A stretch of DNA of 50,183 bases from assembly GCA_910574285.1 (NCBI GenBank), contig CAJTAL010000031.1:1-50183 (forward strand). Direction: 5' to 3'. Under the pieces are notes generated by a model. That model worked only from the letters and a program-made list of their open reading frames with translations. It was not told the origin of the DNA and did not search any database. The stretch is from Lachnospiraceae bacterium (GTDB taxonomy: Bacteria > Bacillota > Clostridia > Lachnospirales > Lachnospiraceae). Each line of letters starts with the position of its first letter. Position 1 is the stretch's first letter. Of this stretch, positions 41,665 to 50,183 are shown piece by piece. The position numbers and the translations under genes were made by a program.

Positions 41665-41955
41665 TTAATCCCCGCCCTTATGACAGCATCCTTTACACAC
41701 CGTTCCAAAGCACGGACAGCCCGAACAGCAGCCGTCCTCAAAATCCTCTCCCTCGGATTCGCTTTCTTCCCCTGCGTCCTCCATAGGGGCGTTAATCTCG
41801 GCTTCGCCGCAGACAAAATCCCCGTCGGAAAACTTCACAAGGTCGGTGTCAAACAGGACGGTCTTTAACTTCTCCGCCGCCTGTTCAGGGCTGTCGGCAT
41901 GGATGGAAACGGTCTTTGCATAGTGGGCGACAAGGGTCACTTCATAATTCTTCAA
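41665..41955 (-). CDS. Small ICE protein with acidic linker and cysteine cluster
   Basis: A 96-residue protein starting at TTG (GGGAGG about 10 bases before). The N-terminal domain KNYEVTLVAHYAKTVSIHAD (residues 2-55) is like the PcfM/DpnD-type small domain. An acidic linker (EESESEGEDFEDG) then leads to the tail CCSGCPCFGTVCKGCC, eight cysteines in 21 residues, probably a metal site. Family assignment is tentative. Confidence 0.6.
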   Translation of the reverse strand: MKNYEVTLVAHYAKTVSIHADSPEQAAEKLKTVLFDTDLVKFSDGDFVCGEAEINAPMEDAGEESESEGEDFEDGCCSGCPCFGTVCKGCCHKGGD

Positions 41956-42029
41956 TCGGTCTTTCCTCCCTTTCGGTCTGAAATTTTATTGTAGTTACAG
42001 TCATTTCTGTCAAAAAAATCTTTACGCAG

Positions 42030-43019
42030 TCAGCGGGCATCCCTCCTTTCACGGCTCGATTTCTGCCTTGAAATCCCCAGATAGGACATTAAAAAATCGT
42101 TGAAGTCCTTGCCGGCTGGCGGCGGTTCATCAACGATTCGGTAGTCTTTCTGTAATAATTCTTTCAAAGCTGCGGTGCATAGCCGACCTGCTTTGTCCTT
42201 ATCCAAATGCAGAAAAATGGTCTTGATTTGCGGGTTTGCTTTCAAAAAAGTCGTGAGAGCAACGGGGATTTTGCTTTCTTTTAACTCTTTCTTCGGCTGA
42301 TATACGCCCGACAGGGAGAGAAGATTTTCCGTTTTATAATCCCTGCCCTCACATTTTAAATAGGTGGCGTAGGAGAGTAAATCAATGGCGGCTTCAAATA
42401 AATGCACGGTGTCGGTCGGCTCTTTTGCCAGAAGCCGAAACGAGTACCGCTTATCGCTGCCCGATGCGTCACGCTTGAAGCTCCCCATCGTGCCACGGCA
42501 GGCGGCGTACTTTGGTGTTCCGCTTTCATCTTTCCCGATAAAAACAGCGTTGTGGTAGTCGGCACTCTCGAAAATAATCCCCTCGGCAATGCACTCTTGG
42601 ATAATCTGGTAGTCAATGCCACGACCGAAAAGATATTCTGTCACCCTGTCACAATTTTTGTTCTTCGGCGGCAGGAGCAGCACTTTTGGCTCGTCTTTCT
42701 TCACGGCAGGGGGCGGCGGTTTCCAGTCCGCCATCGTCTGCCCCGTGAGGGTTTCCACGGCTTCCACAAAGCCGTATTCCTTGACTTTCATCAGATAGTC
42801 AAGAGCGGAATAGCCGCCGAAGCCCCTCGACCACCAGTACCATTTGCCGTTGGAAATCTTTAGGCTGTCATGCTCGGCGGTACAGTAGACGTTCGTCGCG
42901 CCTTTGACTTTGACAAGATTGCTCGGCTCGTAGGCTCTAAGATAGGAGAGCAAATCTATCTGCCTTGCCTGCTCAAGCACGTCTGGGGCAATCTGCACAT
43001 AGGGTTTAGATGTCCTCAT
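42030..43019 (-). CDS. DUF3991/TOPRIM primase-like protein
   Basis: A 329-residue protein. N-terminal zinc-finger-like DUF3991 region (LLSYLRAYEPSNLVKVKGAT; WYWWSRGFGGYSALDYLMKV), followed by a TOPRIM fold: LFEAAIDLLSYATYL (Glu motif, about 205-219) and IFLHLDKDKAGRLC (DxD-like, about 268-281). TOPRIM proteins of this kind serve as primases for replication of transferred DNA. GGAGGTG is 12 bases from the start. Confidence 0.85.
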   Translation of the reverse strand: MRTSKPYVQIAPDVLEQARQIDLLSYLRAYEPSNLVKVKGATNVYCTAEHDSLKISNGKWYWWSRGFGGYSALDYLMKVKEYGFVEAVETLTGQTMADWKPPPPAVKKDEPKVLLLPPKNKNCDRVTEYLFGRGIDYQIIQECIAEGIIFESADYHNAVFIGKDESGTPKYAACRGTMGSFKRDASGSDKRYSFRLLAKEPTDTVHLFEAAIDLLSYATYLKCEGRDYKTENLLSLSGVYQPKKELKESKIPVALTTFLKANPQIKTIFLHLDKDKAGRLCTAALKELLQKDYRIVDEPPPAGKDFNDFLMSYLGISRQKSSRERRDAR

Positions 43020-43050
43020 TCAAATAAAAATCACCTCCAGAAATAGAATT

Positions 43051-43085
43051 AGCCGAGGGTTTTCGTAAATGAAAACCTCTCGGCT
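43051..43085 (-). terminator. Terminator-like hairpin after the P-loop gene
   Basis: AGCCGAG-GGTTTTC and GAAAACC-TCTCGGCT (43051-43064 and 43071-43085), 14 pairs with one bulge. It separates the P-loop cargo gene from the TOPRIM gene. Confidence 0.65.
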
Positions 43086-43099
43086 ATGTAGATGGGTTT

Positions 43100-43657
43100 T
43101 TATTTCTTTCTAGACATAATTAACTCTATTATTTCATCAACAATGCTTTCTACATCACGGTCATCTGTTTTTATCCATATTGCATCCTTAAAATTCTCCT
43201 CCATAAAGGATAGATTATTTCTTAAATTGGCAAGAGCGAATACTTTATCATCATGTTTTCTCTTATCATCATTTTGGATTCGTACTTTTATCGTTTCTTC
43301 ATCTGCCATAAGAATAATATGCAATAAATCATCGTATTTTTCGGACAGATAATCAAAAACTATATTCTTACATGCTTTATCTGTTATCGCTGTGTCAACG
43401 ATTAGCATTTTATGTGCTTTTTCTTCAATTATTTTCCTAAATTCTTCGCAGTATTGTATATCAAACAGGGATGCTCCTTCTATATCTGAGTATGAATTAT
43501 CACTCTCTTTTGGATTCTTAAGTATCTTTCCCATAATGGTATTGCTGTAATTATCCAGTTCTAATAATTCAACATCAGCAGCAGAAAGCCTCTCTTTCAA
43601 TCTTCCTGATATATCTGTTTTACCAACGCAATAAGTTCCGTTAATCCAAATAATCAT
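43100..43657 (-). CDS. P-loop NTP-binding protein, TmrB-like
   Basis: A 185-residue protein. MIIWINGTYCVGKTDISGRL opens with a Walker A loop (GTYCVGKT), and the MIIWINGxxxxGKT start is that of TmrB-type (tunicamycin-resistance) and related small-molecule kinase-like ATPases. LIVDTAITDKACKN and HIILMADEETIKVRI fit the nucleoside-kinase-like fold. Substrate unknown. AT-rich compared with the flanking ICE genes and flanked by its own promoter-like region (TTGACA at 43794-43799, minus strand) and terminator, so an acquired cassette. GAGGAGG precedes the start. Confidence 0.7.
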   Translation of the reverse strand: MIIWINGTYCVGKTDISGRLKERLSAADVELLELDNYSNTIMGKILKNPKESDNSYSDIEGASLFDIQYCEEFRKIIEEKAHKMLIVDTAITDKACKNIVFDYLSEKYDDLLHIILMADEETIKVRIQNDDKRKHDDKVFALANLRNNLSFMEENFKDAIWIKTDDRDVESIVDEIIELIMSRKK

Positions 43658-43907
43658 ATAAAACCTCCTCAAAATCGACTGATGAAACACATTCTAAACT
43701 ACATCTAAGAGATTTTTATTCCTTATTTTTTATGATGATAGAATATGTGTTCTTTTTCGCTTTTTATTTCAAACTAAACCACTTTTTGAAATCTGTCAAC
43801 TACATTTATAATTTTTTTATAATTAAAAAAGACTTATCATTATAATTGACTATGTAAAAGACGGCATCAGCACTCACGCTGACACCGCCCTTTTCTCGGT
43901 CAGTCCG

Positions 43908-44237
43908 TTATAAAATCCCTGCCTTTTTCAGATACCCCACGCTGTCATAGCAGCCACGGAAGTAAACCGACTGCATCTCCATATCCGTAAGTTTGTTCCT
44001 AAGCTCCATCACTTTAATCAGTGCGGCACATTCTTCCTCGGTCAGTTCCTCCGCCGTTTCCGTGTCAAACACGCCTAAGACTTTCGGATATTTCCCATAC
44101 AAGCCCTCAATCTCGGCTCTTATGGCACGGTATTCCTCGTTTTCTCTGGACAGTTTTGCCACGACAGAGCCGAGGTATTCATTGAAGACATTGCTGTGTG
44201 CATCTACAAAAGTTTCAAATCTGAACGCATCAGACAT
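43908..44237 (-). CDS. Conserved ICE hypothetical protein
   Basis: A 109-residue helical soluble protein MSDAFRFETFVDAHSNVFNE with AKLSRENEEYRAIRAEIEGL and a C-terminal VYFRGCYDSVGYLKKAGIL. GGAGGTGAAG precedes the ATG. It stands between the methylase/helicase and the P-loop cassette. Similar short proteins accompany the big helicase gene in other Tn1549-like elements; function unknown. Confidence 0.65.
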   Translation of the reverse strand: MSDAFRFETFVDAHSNVFNEYLGSVVAKLSRENEEYRAIRAEIEGLYGKYPKVLGVFDTETAEELTEEECAALIKVMELRNKLTDMEMQSVYFRGCYDSVGYLKKAGIL

Positions 44238-44315
44238 TCTTCTTCACCTCCGATTTTTTCTAATCGTCCTTATTATAATACCCCAAAATCAGCAGTACAA
44301 ATGTGCAAACTGGAT

Positions 44316-47300
44316 TTACCGCTCCCTGTCCGTGCATTTTTTCTCTGGCTGCTCATCGTTCTGCTCTGGCTCATCGTCAATAACAGAGTTGTCTTTTTCA
44401 TTCAGATTCAGTTCGATATTGAGGGCATTAAGCCGCTCCGTCTTTTCTTTCAGCTCATTTTCAAAGGCAAACGGTTTCTTCACTTCCTCTTTTGCGGTTT
44501 CAAGCTGTGCGGTGGTTTCCTCCTTTCTCGTCTTGGCGGCTTCCAGTCTGGCGGGGAGCTTGGCAATCTCATTCTCGATTCGGGTCAGATTGCCGAGGGC
44601 ATCCGTTCCTAAATCTACCTTATATTTTCTCATTCCGCAGAGGTTCAGACAATAGTGAGCATTGACGGTATCATAGAAAACCTCCATCTGAAAGCCACGG
44701 TAACTGCCGATTTGTATCGGCTGTGACAGCGGGTTTTCCTTGCAGATGGCAAGCAGCATCCCGCCTGCGTCCGCTTTTTCTTTGTAGGTCACGCCGTTTA
44801 AGGTCATCGGGCAGAACTTATCCTCGCCCTGCGGCATATGCTGGCTGGCAATTTTGGCATCATTCCCATAGCCTATAATGCGTTCCCCATACTCCTTAAT
44901 CTCCTGCGGGTAGTGCTTCAGTATCCTGTCCTCAAGGTCGTAATGCTCGGAAAGGTAGCTCTGCTTCAAGACTTTCAGCTTCGCCACCTGCATATCCAAA
45001 TCCATTTTTTCCTTGAAACGCTCGTCGCCCGTGGCAAGCATTTTCACCTCCGCAAAAGAGAGGGCGACTTCATCCACGTCCTCGGCAGAACGCACGGGGC
45101 TTTTGCTCGTCATTATCTGGCTGATAAATTTCTGCTTTCCCTCCACGAGCTGATAGAGGTACGCATCAAATGTCTGCTCCGTCACATAGCGGTAGACTTC
45201 CACCTCTGGAAACATATTGCCCTGCCTTTCCAGACGACCTTGACGCTGTTCCAAGCACGACGGCTTCCACGGGCAGTCGAGGTTATGGATGGCAATCAAT
45301 CTGTCCTGCACGTTTGTACCTGCGCCCATCTTCTGGGTAGAGCCAAACAATACACGCACCTCGCCGCTCCTTACCTTTGCGAACAGCTCTTTTTTCTGTG
45401 CGTCGGTATTCGCTTCATGGATGAAACGCACCTGCTCCGCAGGGATGCCACGCCGTATTAATTTTTCCCTCATGTCGTCGTAGACGTTGAACATGCCGTC
45501 ATTTTTCGGTGTGCTGAGGTCGCAAAACAATAATTGCGCCGCCTTTGTGTCGGCGTGTCCCTCCCAGATGCGGTACATATTTTCCACGCAGGCGTTGACT
45601 TTGCTGTTCGGGTCGTCTGGCAGCATCGGGTCAATCAATCTCTGGTCTAGGGCAAGCTGCCGCCCGTCGTTTGTCACTTTGAGCATATTATCTGTTTGTG
45701 GTTTTACCAGTCTTGCACGGATTTTCTCTGCCCGCTTCGCAAGCCCCGCCACCATTTCCGTCTGGATTTGGCTCGGCTTTGTCTTGATATTATGGTAATT
45801 GACCTTTGGCACGGGCAGCTTTAGCATATCGGCGGTCTGGATGTCCGCAACCTCACGGAACATCTGCATCAGTTCTGGCAGGTTGTAGAACTTCGCAAAC
45901 CTCGTCTTGGCTCGGTAATTCGTCCCCTCTGGGGCGAGTTCCAGAGCCGTGACTGTTTCGCCGAACGTGGAAGCCCAACTGTCAAAATGCTGCAACCCGT
46001 TCCTTGCGAGGGTATCATACTGCAAGTACCTCTGTACGGAATACATCTCGACCATCGAGTTACTTATGGGCGTCCCCGTTGCGAAAACCACGCCACGGTT
46101 GCCCGTGATTTCGTCCAGATAACGGCATTTCATAAACAAATCGCTTGACTTCTGGGCTTCGGTCTGGGCGATGCCGCCCACGTTCCGCATCTTAGTGTAA
46201 AGGTAAAGGTTCTTATAAAAATGGCTCTCATCTATAAAGAGCCTGTCTATGCCCAGTTCCTCGAAGTTTATCACGCTGTCTTTCCGTTTGGTGTCGTTTA
46301 ATTTATCGAGCTTTGCCTTAATCGCTTTCCTCGTTTTCATGAGCTGCTTGACCGTGAACTGCTCCCCGTGGGATGCCTGCACGTCGTCAATGCCACGCTC
46401 AATATCGTCAAGCTGGCGCATGAGCTGTTCCCTCTGGCGTTCCTCGCTGATGGGGATTTTCTCGAACTGGCTATGCCCGATAATCACCGCATCATACGCC
46501 CCCGTCGCAATCCTGCCGCAGAATTTCTTGCGGTTTCCCGTTTCAAAATCCCGCTTGGTCGTGACAAGGATGTTCGCACTTGGGTAGAGCCTTAAATATT
46601 CCGATGCCCACTGCCCGACAAGGTGGTTTGGCACGACAAACATGGATTTCTGGCATAAGCCGAGCCGCTTGCTTTCCTGCGCTGCGGCGACCATCTCAAA
46701 GGTTTTTCCCGCCCCTACCTTGTGTGCAAGGAGCGTGTTGCCGCCGTAAAGGATATGGGCAATCGCATTGACTTGATGCGGTCTTAGCTGAATCTCTGGG
46801 CTGATGCCGCCAAATGTGATATGGCTTCCGTCATATTCACGGGGGCGGATAGAATTAAATGTGTCATTATAATAGCGTACAAGACGGTTTCTCCGCTCTG
46901 GGTCTTTCCAAATCCAGTCCTGAAACGCCTGCTTTATCACCTCCTGCTTTGCCTGCGCCGCTGTGGTTTCCTTATGGTTCAGAACCGCTTTCTTATTGTT
47001 GTGTTCGTCATAAACATAGTCAAAGATACGGGTGTCACGGAGATTCAAAGTGTCCTCCATGATGCGGTAGGCACTTGCCCGCTTCGTGCCGTAAGTGCTG
47101 TCCGCCTTGACGTTCCCCACGTCGGAACTTTTATTCTCAATAAACCAGTCGCCGTTATATGCCGTGTAGCGTACTTGCAGCCTGCCCGCCGCATAGCTTG
47201 ACGGCGTTAAAAGCTCCACCATGAACTGCTGTATATCCTCCTGCGGTATCCACGTCGTACCCAGACGGACGGAGATTTCGCTTGCGGGCAAATCCTTTGG

Positions 47301-50042
47301 GATGACCTTTTCCAGTGCCGCCACGTTGACCGCAAGCTCTGGGTCTGACTTTGCCGCTATCTCTGCAATTTTCAGTTTCTCCCGCACATTCCCCGATAAA
47401 TACTCGTCTGCGGTCACATACCTTGCAGGCTCGGAAGACGGCACTTTGTAGATAACGCCCTGCAATTCCTTAATGATTTCTTCCTCCGACCTGCAGGTAA
47501 GCCGTGCCATATAGGATAAATCGACACGGGCTTTCTCCCCGATGGAGAGGGCAAGTGCTTCACTCGCCGTTTCCACAAAGGTCACTTCACGGTGGGGCTT
47601 TATCGTCCGCTTCGTGAACATATCCGCCTTGCGTTTGAATTTCCCCTCATCGTCAAGCACTTCCAGAGAACATAAAAGGAAGTAGCTCTCGTCTGCCGCA
47701 AAAGCGAGGTAGTTCCCCCTGCTGTTGATTAAGCCGTACTTTTTGGTAAAGGCATCGTATAATCGGTTTAGGTTTTCCTGCTCGGTCTGTATCATTTCCT
47801 CTGGGCAGTCGTCGGTCTGGTACTGGATGAGCTTCCTCACGCAGTCACGGATTTCCAACAGCCCCTTGATGCGGTTCTCCGCCGTCACGGACACGTTTGC
47901 AGGGGTCATCCCGTTATTCTCTCGGAAATAGACCTTTCCTCCCACAAGGGCAAAAGAGAAGTTCCGCACGTTCGGGTCGGCGGGGATGGCTTTCTCCTGC
48001 TCATCGGAGATACGGTCAACCTCATTTTCAATCTCTGGGATTTCGCCGTTTATCCGCTGCATGGCTTCATGGAGAAGCCCCGCAAACGGCACGTCTGGGT
48101 AGGCTTTGCAAACGCTGTCCATGCCGAACCTTGTGCTTTCCATCCTCATCTCGCCAAGCACCATCTCTGGATGCTGGACAAAATAGCTGTTCATCGTGAC
48201 GCCGTTTTCATCCGTGTCAAGATTTATCCACTCTGGCTCAATATCCATGATGCGGTCACGTTTCTGTAAAATAAGGATATCGCTCGTGACCTCCGTGCCT
48301 GCGTTTGCCCGAAACGTGTTGTCTGGCAGACGGACAGCCCCTAAAAGCTCGGCTCTCTGTGCGATATACTTCCGCACGTCTGGGCTTGCCTTGTCCATCG
48401 TACCTTTAGAGGTGATGAACATCACAACGCCGCCTGCCCGCACCTTGTCCAGTGCCTTTGCAATAAAATAATCATGGATTAAAAACTTCTGGGCGTTATA
48501 GCGGCTGTCGTTGACTTTGAACTCCCCGAACGGGATGTTGCCAAGCACCACGTCAAAATGGCTGTCTGGGAGCTTTGTTTCCTCAAACCCCTCAATGGCG
48601 ATGCTGGCTTTCTGGTAGAGCTGCTTCGCAATCCTGCCCGATAACGGGTCAATCTCAATGCCGTGCAGCTTTGATTTCTCCATGCTGTCGGGCAGCAATC
48701 CTAAAAAATTGCCCGTACCGCAGGACGGCTCTAAAATGTTCCCCTGCGAAAATCCCAGACGGTCAAGTGCTTCATACATTGCCTTAATGACAACAGGCGG
48801 CGTATAAAAAGCGGTCAGTGTGGATTCCATAGCGGCATGGTATTCTTCATCGGAGAGTGCTGCTTTTAATTCTTTATATTCGTTCTCCCAAGCCGCATTG
48901 TTGCTGTCAAACGCCATCGACAGACCGCCCCACCCGACATACTTTGCAAGGGTTTCCTGTTCTTCGGGCGTGGCAAGGCGGTTTTCTATCTGAAGGTCAT
49001 GGAGAAGCCTTATTGCGGACATGTTGTTGCGGAACTTCTCTTTTGCGCCGCCAACGCCTAAATTATCGTCGGTAATGCGGTAGTTGCGGCGGTCAGCGGA
49101 GATGGCAGGGGCGGACGGTTTCGCCGTAACGGGCGTTTCCCTCGGCTGCCCATGCTCTGGCTCGTCAAAACGTATCTTCTCCACCACAATGTCATAAGGA
49201 AGCCCATTCTCCACGGCGGGGTATTCCGCCACGGTTTCCGTAGTCACCTCTGTGGGAGATTGTGTTTTTTCTTCGGGCTGTAGTTCTTTTTCTGCCTGCT
49301 CCAAGAGCCTGCGGACATAGCCGACTTTCTCCACACGGTTTATCGGGAAGCCCACGCTGCTCTGAAATGTGATGTCACGCATGGAAACGTCGCCGCTGAT
49401 TTTCCCGACGCTCTCGATAAGATAACGGCGGTTGTCAATCATAAGCTCTTTGCCGATAAGGTCAGAATTATCCTGCATTCCATCTGTTCCAGACGGGGCA
49501 GGCTCTAATTTCTGCTGTTCCTTACGCTGTGCGTCTTTCGCCGCAAATAGCTCCGTGATATGCTCCGCACTGTTTAAGGTGTCGGCGTATTCCTGCGCTC
49601 CTTCCTCGGTTTCAAAAGTCTGGTAGATGCCGCCTACGTCATAGTATCGGTCGGCACTGTCCTCTGGGGCTTGGTTATTCTGTATGATAAACGGGTCGGC
49701 AAAAGCGTCGGAAGTCTGCTCTACCGTGTAGTGCGGGGTTTGCTCTATGGCATCAGAACTAATATCTGGGCTTGGGTTTTCAGCCGCCTTTGTGTTTTCC
49801 TCCCAATAAAACGGCTCAAGCTGTTCCTCCGTCAAGGACACTAAATCGTGGTAATACAGATTGGAAAGTGCGTTCTGGATAAGGTCGGCAAGGTCGTTGT
49901 ATTGCGTATATTCTGCAAGAACGCCGTCCACATACGTTTCCATACGGTACTGCAAGAGGTTGACGGATGCCTGTATCCCATGCAAGCCGTCCTCGGTATT
50001 CTGAAAGGCAATCTTGACGTTGGACAAATCCGTATAGTCCAC
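44316..50042 (-). CDS. Giant methylase-helicase (SNF2-type) ICE protein
   Basis: 1908 residues. A variable N-terminal region (1-330) is followed by an adenine-specific methylase-like domain: motif I LEPSCGTGNFLG (about 437-448) and NIPFGEF (about 502-508, where active enzymes have NPPF/Y). Then a DEAD/SNF2 helicase: Walker A LAHKVGAGKTFEM (about 1100), DESHFYKN (about 1270), ATGTPISNSMVEMYSVQRY (about 1320) and motif VI EQRQGRLERQGN (about 1600). A coiled coil follows (1780-1860). Such proteins are typical of Tn1549-like ICEs; the methylase part may be degenerate. The GTG start at 50042 lacks a ribosome site, and a stop codon (TAA) lies 9 bases upstream in frame, so the N-terminus may be truncated. 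Confidence 0.85.
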   Translation of the reverse strand: MDYTDLSNVKIAFQNTEDGLHGIQASVNLLQYRMETYVDGVLAEYTQYNDLADLIQNALSNLYYHDLVSLTEEQLEPFYWEENTKAAENPSPDISSDAIEQTPHYTVEQTSDAFADPFIIQNNQAPEDSADRYYDVGGIYQTFETEEGAQEYADTLNSAEHITELFAAKDAQRKEQQKLEPAPSGTDGMQDNSDLIGKELMIDNRRYLIESVGKISGDVSMRDITFQSSVGFPINRVEKVGYVRRLLEQAEKELQPEEKTQSPTEVTTETVAEYPAVENGLPYDIVVEKIRFDEPEHGQPRETPVTAKPSAPAISADRRNYRITDDNLGVGGAKEKFRNNMSAIRLLHDLQIENRLATPEEQETLAKYVGWGGLSMAFDSNNAAWENEYKELKAALSDEEYHAAMESTLTAFYTPPVVIKAMYEALDRLGFSQGNILEPSCGTGNFLGLLPDSMEKSKLHGIEIDPLSGRIAKQLYQKASIAIEGFEETKLPDSHFDVVLGNIPFGEFKVNDSRYNAQKFLIHDYFIAKALDKVRAGGVVMFITSKGTMDKASPDVRKYIAQRAELLGAVRLPDNTFRANAGTEVTSDILILQKRDRIMDIEPEWINLDTDENGVTMNSYFVQHPEMVLGEMRMESTRFGMDSVCKAYPDVPFAGLLHEAMQRINGEIPEIENEVDRISDEQEKAIPADPNVRNFSFALVGGKVYFRENNGMTPANVSVTAENRIKGLLEIRDCVRKLIQYQTDDCPEEMIQTEQENLNRLYDAFTKKYGLINSRGNYLAFAADESYFLLCSLEVLDDEGKFKRKADMFTKRTIKPHREVTFVETASEALALSIGEKARVDLSYMARLTCRSEEEIIKELQGVIYKVPSSEPARYVTADEYLSGNVREKLKIAEIAAKSDPELAVNVAALEKVIPKDLPASEISVRLGTTWIPQEDIQQFMVELLTPSSYAAGRLQVRYTAYNGDWFIENKSSDVGNVKADSTYGTKRASAYRIMEDTLNLRDTRIFDYVYDEHNNKKAVLNHKETTAAQAKQEVIKQAFQDWIWKDPERRNRLVRYYNDTFNSIRPREYDGSHITFGGISPEIQLRPHQVNAIAHILYGGNTLLAHKVGAGKTFEMVAAAQESKRLGLCQKSMFVVPNHLVGQWASEYLRLYPSANILVTTKRDFETGNRKKFCGRIATGAYDAVIIGHSQFEKIPISEERQREQLMRQLDDIERGIDDVQASHGEQFTVKQLMKTRKAIKAKLDKLNDTKRKDSVINFEELGIDRLFIDESHFYKNLYLYTKMRNVGGIAQTEAQKSSDLFMKCRYLDEITGNRGVVFATGTPISNSMVEMYSVQRYLQYDTLARNGLQHFDSWASTFGETVTALELAPEGTNYRAKTRFAKFYNLPELMQMFREVADIQTADMLKLPVPKVNYHNIKTKPSQIQTEMVAGLAKRAEKIRARLVKPQTDNMLKVTNDGRQLALDQRLIDPMLPDDPNSKVNACVENMYRIWEGHADTKAAQLLFCDLSTPKNDGMFNVYDDMREKLIRRGIPAEQVRFIHEANTDAQKKELFAKVRSGEVRVLFGSTQKMGAGTNVQDRLIAIHNLDCPWKPSCLEQRQGRLERQGNMFPEVEVYRYVTEQTFDAYLYQLVEGKQKFISQIMTSKSPVRSAEDVDEVALSFAEVKMLATGDERFKEKMDLDMQVAKLKVLKQSYLSEHYDLEDRILKHYPQEIKEYGERIIGYGNDAKIASQHMPQGEDKFCPMTLNGVTYKEKADAGGMLLAICKENPLSQPIQIGSYRGFQMEVFYDTVNAHYCLNLCGMRKYKVDLGTDALGNLTRIENEIAKLPARLEAAKTRKEETTAQLETAKEEVKKPFAFENELKEKTERLNALNIELNLNEKDNSVIDDEPEQNDEQPEKKCTDRER

Positions 50043-50103
50043 TTCTGCGTGTTATTCGTTAGTTTATCTGAACCAAAATCCCTTCTTTTTCTTCAAATTA
50101 AAT

Positions 50104-50163
50104 AAGATACAGGATGCCTCAATCTGACGCATTTTCCGTCAGATTATTTTATCTCTGTATCTT
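50104..50163. repeat. Nested inverted repeats at the right edge
   Basis: Outer arms AAGATACAG/CTGTATCTT (50104-50112 and 50155-50163) and inner AATCTGACG/CGTCAGATT (50121-50129 and 50137-50145), all perfect. A terminator, a regulatory site or the end of an inserted element are possible. Confidence 0.6.
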
Positions 50164-50183
50164 TTATGTTATCATTCCTTTTG

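Larger units (their letters stand above)
17550..50183. mobile_element. Tn1549-like ICE with serine integrase (incomplete at the right edge)
   Basis: The left end lies inside the integrase/target fusion (somewhere within about 17540-17600) and the right end is outside the window. Gene order (integrase, MazF-type toxin, sigma-like regulator, KTR protein, XRE regulator, CHAP hydrolase, sortase, VirB4, PrgI, VirB6-like, Maff2, VirD4, ArdC, PcfB, relaxase, MobC, TOPRIM, methylase/helicase) matches Tn1549-type conjugative transposons, but with a serine instead of a Tn916-type tyrosine integrase. Cargo: an ABC transporter with two-component system and a P-loop protein. Confidence 0.85.

Overview
The window reads as a chromosomal segment of a gut-type Firmicute, most likely Lachnospiraceae (Clostridia). 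This is inferred from strong AGGAGG ribosome sites, Tn916/Tn1549-like transfer genes, DUF families typical of that group, and mixed GC content. No rRNA, tRNA or CRISPR array was seen. Gene names come from recognising motifs by eye; no database search was run.

Left part (1 to about 11.7 kb): the int-proximal end of a Tn916-type tyrosine-integrase element. It carries a PEBP-family protein; an MFS drug-efflux-type pump preceded by a 26-codon leader ORF with competing hairpins; a MerR regulator divergent from a short-chain dehydrogenase with a 19-bp-spacer promoter; an agr-like LytTR/GHKL two-component pair translationally coupled to unknown DUF6033-like proteins; a recombined SH3b (endolysin) remnant; two tandem excisionases; the integrase; and a DUF2971 gene. 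Arm-type repeats close to the Tn916 DR2 sequence lie just past DUF2971.

Backbone (about 11.7 to 15.4 kb): low-molecular-weight tyrosine phosphatase, a V4R-PAS-GGDEF diguanylate cyclase whose 3' end runs into a tetranucleotide repeat, and a type I DAHP synthase.

Right part (15.5 to 50.2 kb) is a nest of mobile elements. An IS4-type transposase gene is cut by a tyrosine-recombinase element (RIT-like, with loxP-like inverted sites at its end). One recombinase gene of that element is in turn cut by a large Tn1549-like ICE. The ICE serine integrase reads through the junction and ends as a 777-residue serine/tyrosine recombinase chimera. The ICE runs entirely leftward apart from one XRE regulator and continues past the right edge. 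From its left end it holds the integrase, a MazF-type toxin, a sigma-like regulator, a KTR zinc-ribbon protein, an ABC transporter with an OmpR-type two-component system, the XRE regulator, a cell-wall hydrolase, sortase B, VirB4, PrgI, a VirB6-like protein, a Maff2 pilin-like protein, VirD4, an ArdC-like protein, PcfB, relaxase, MobC, a TOPRIM protein, a TmrB-like P-loop protein and a 1908-residue methylase/helicase. A 2.3-kb group II intron interrupts virB4 inside its ATPase core.

The main candidates for new biology are the chimeric recombinase and the four-level nesting, the leader/attenuator ahead of the MFS pump, and the LytTR-controlled operon of unknown small proteins.
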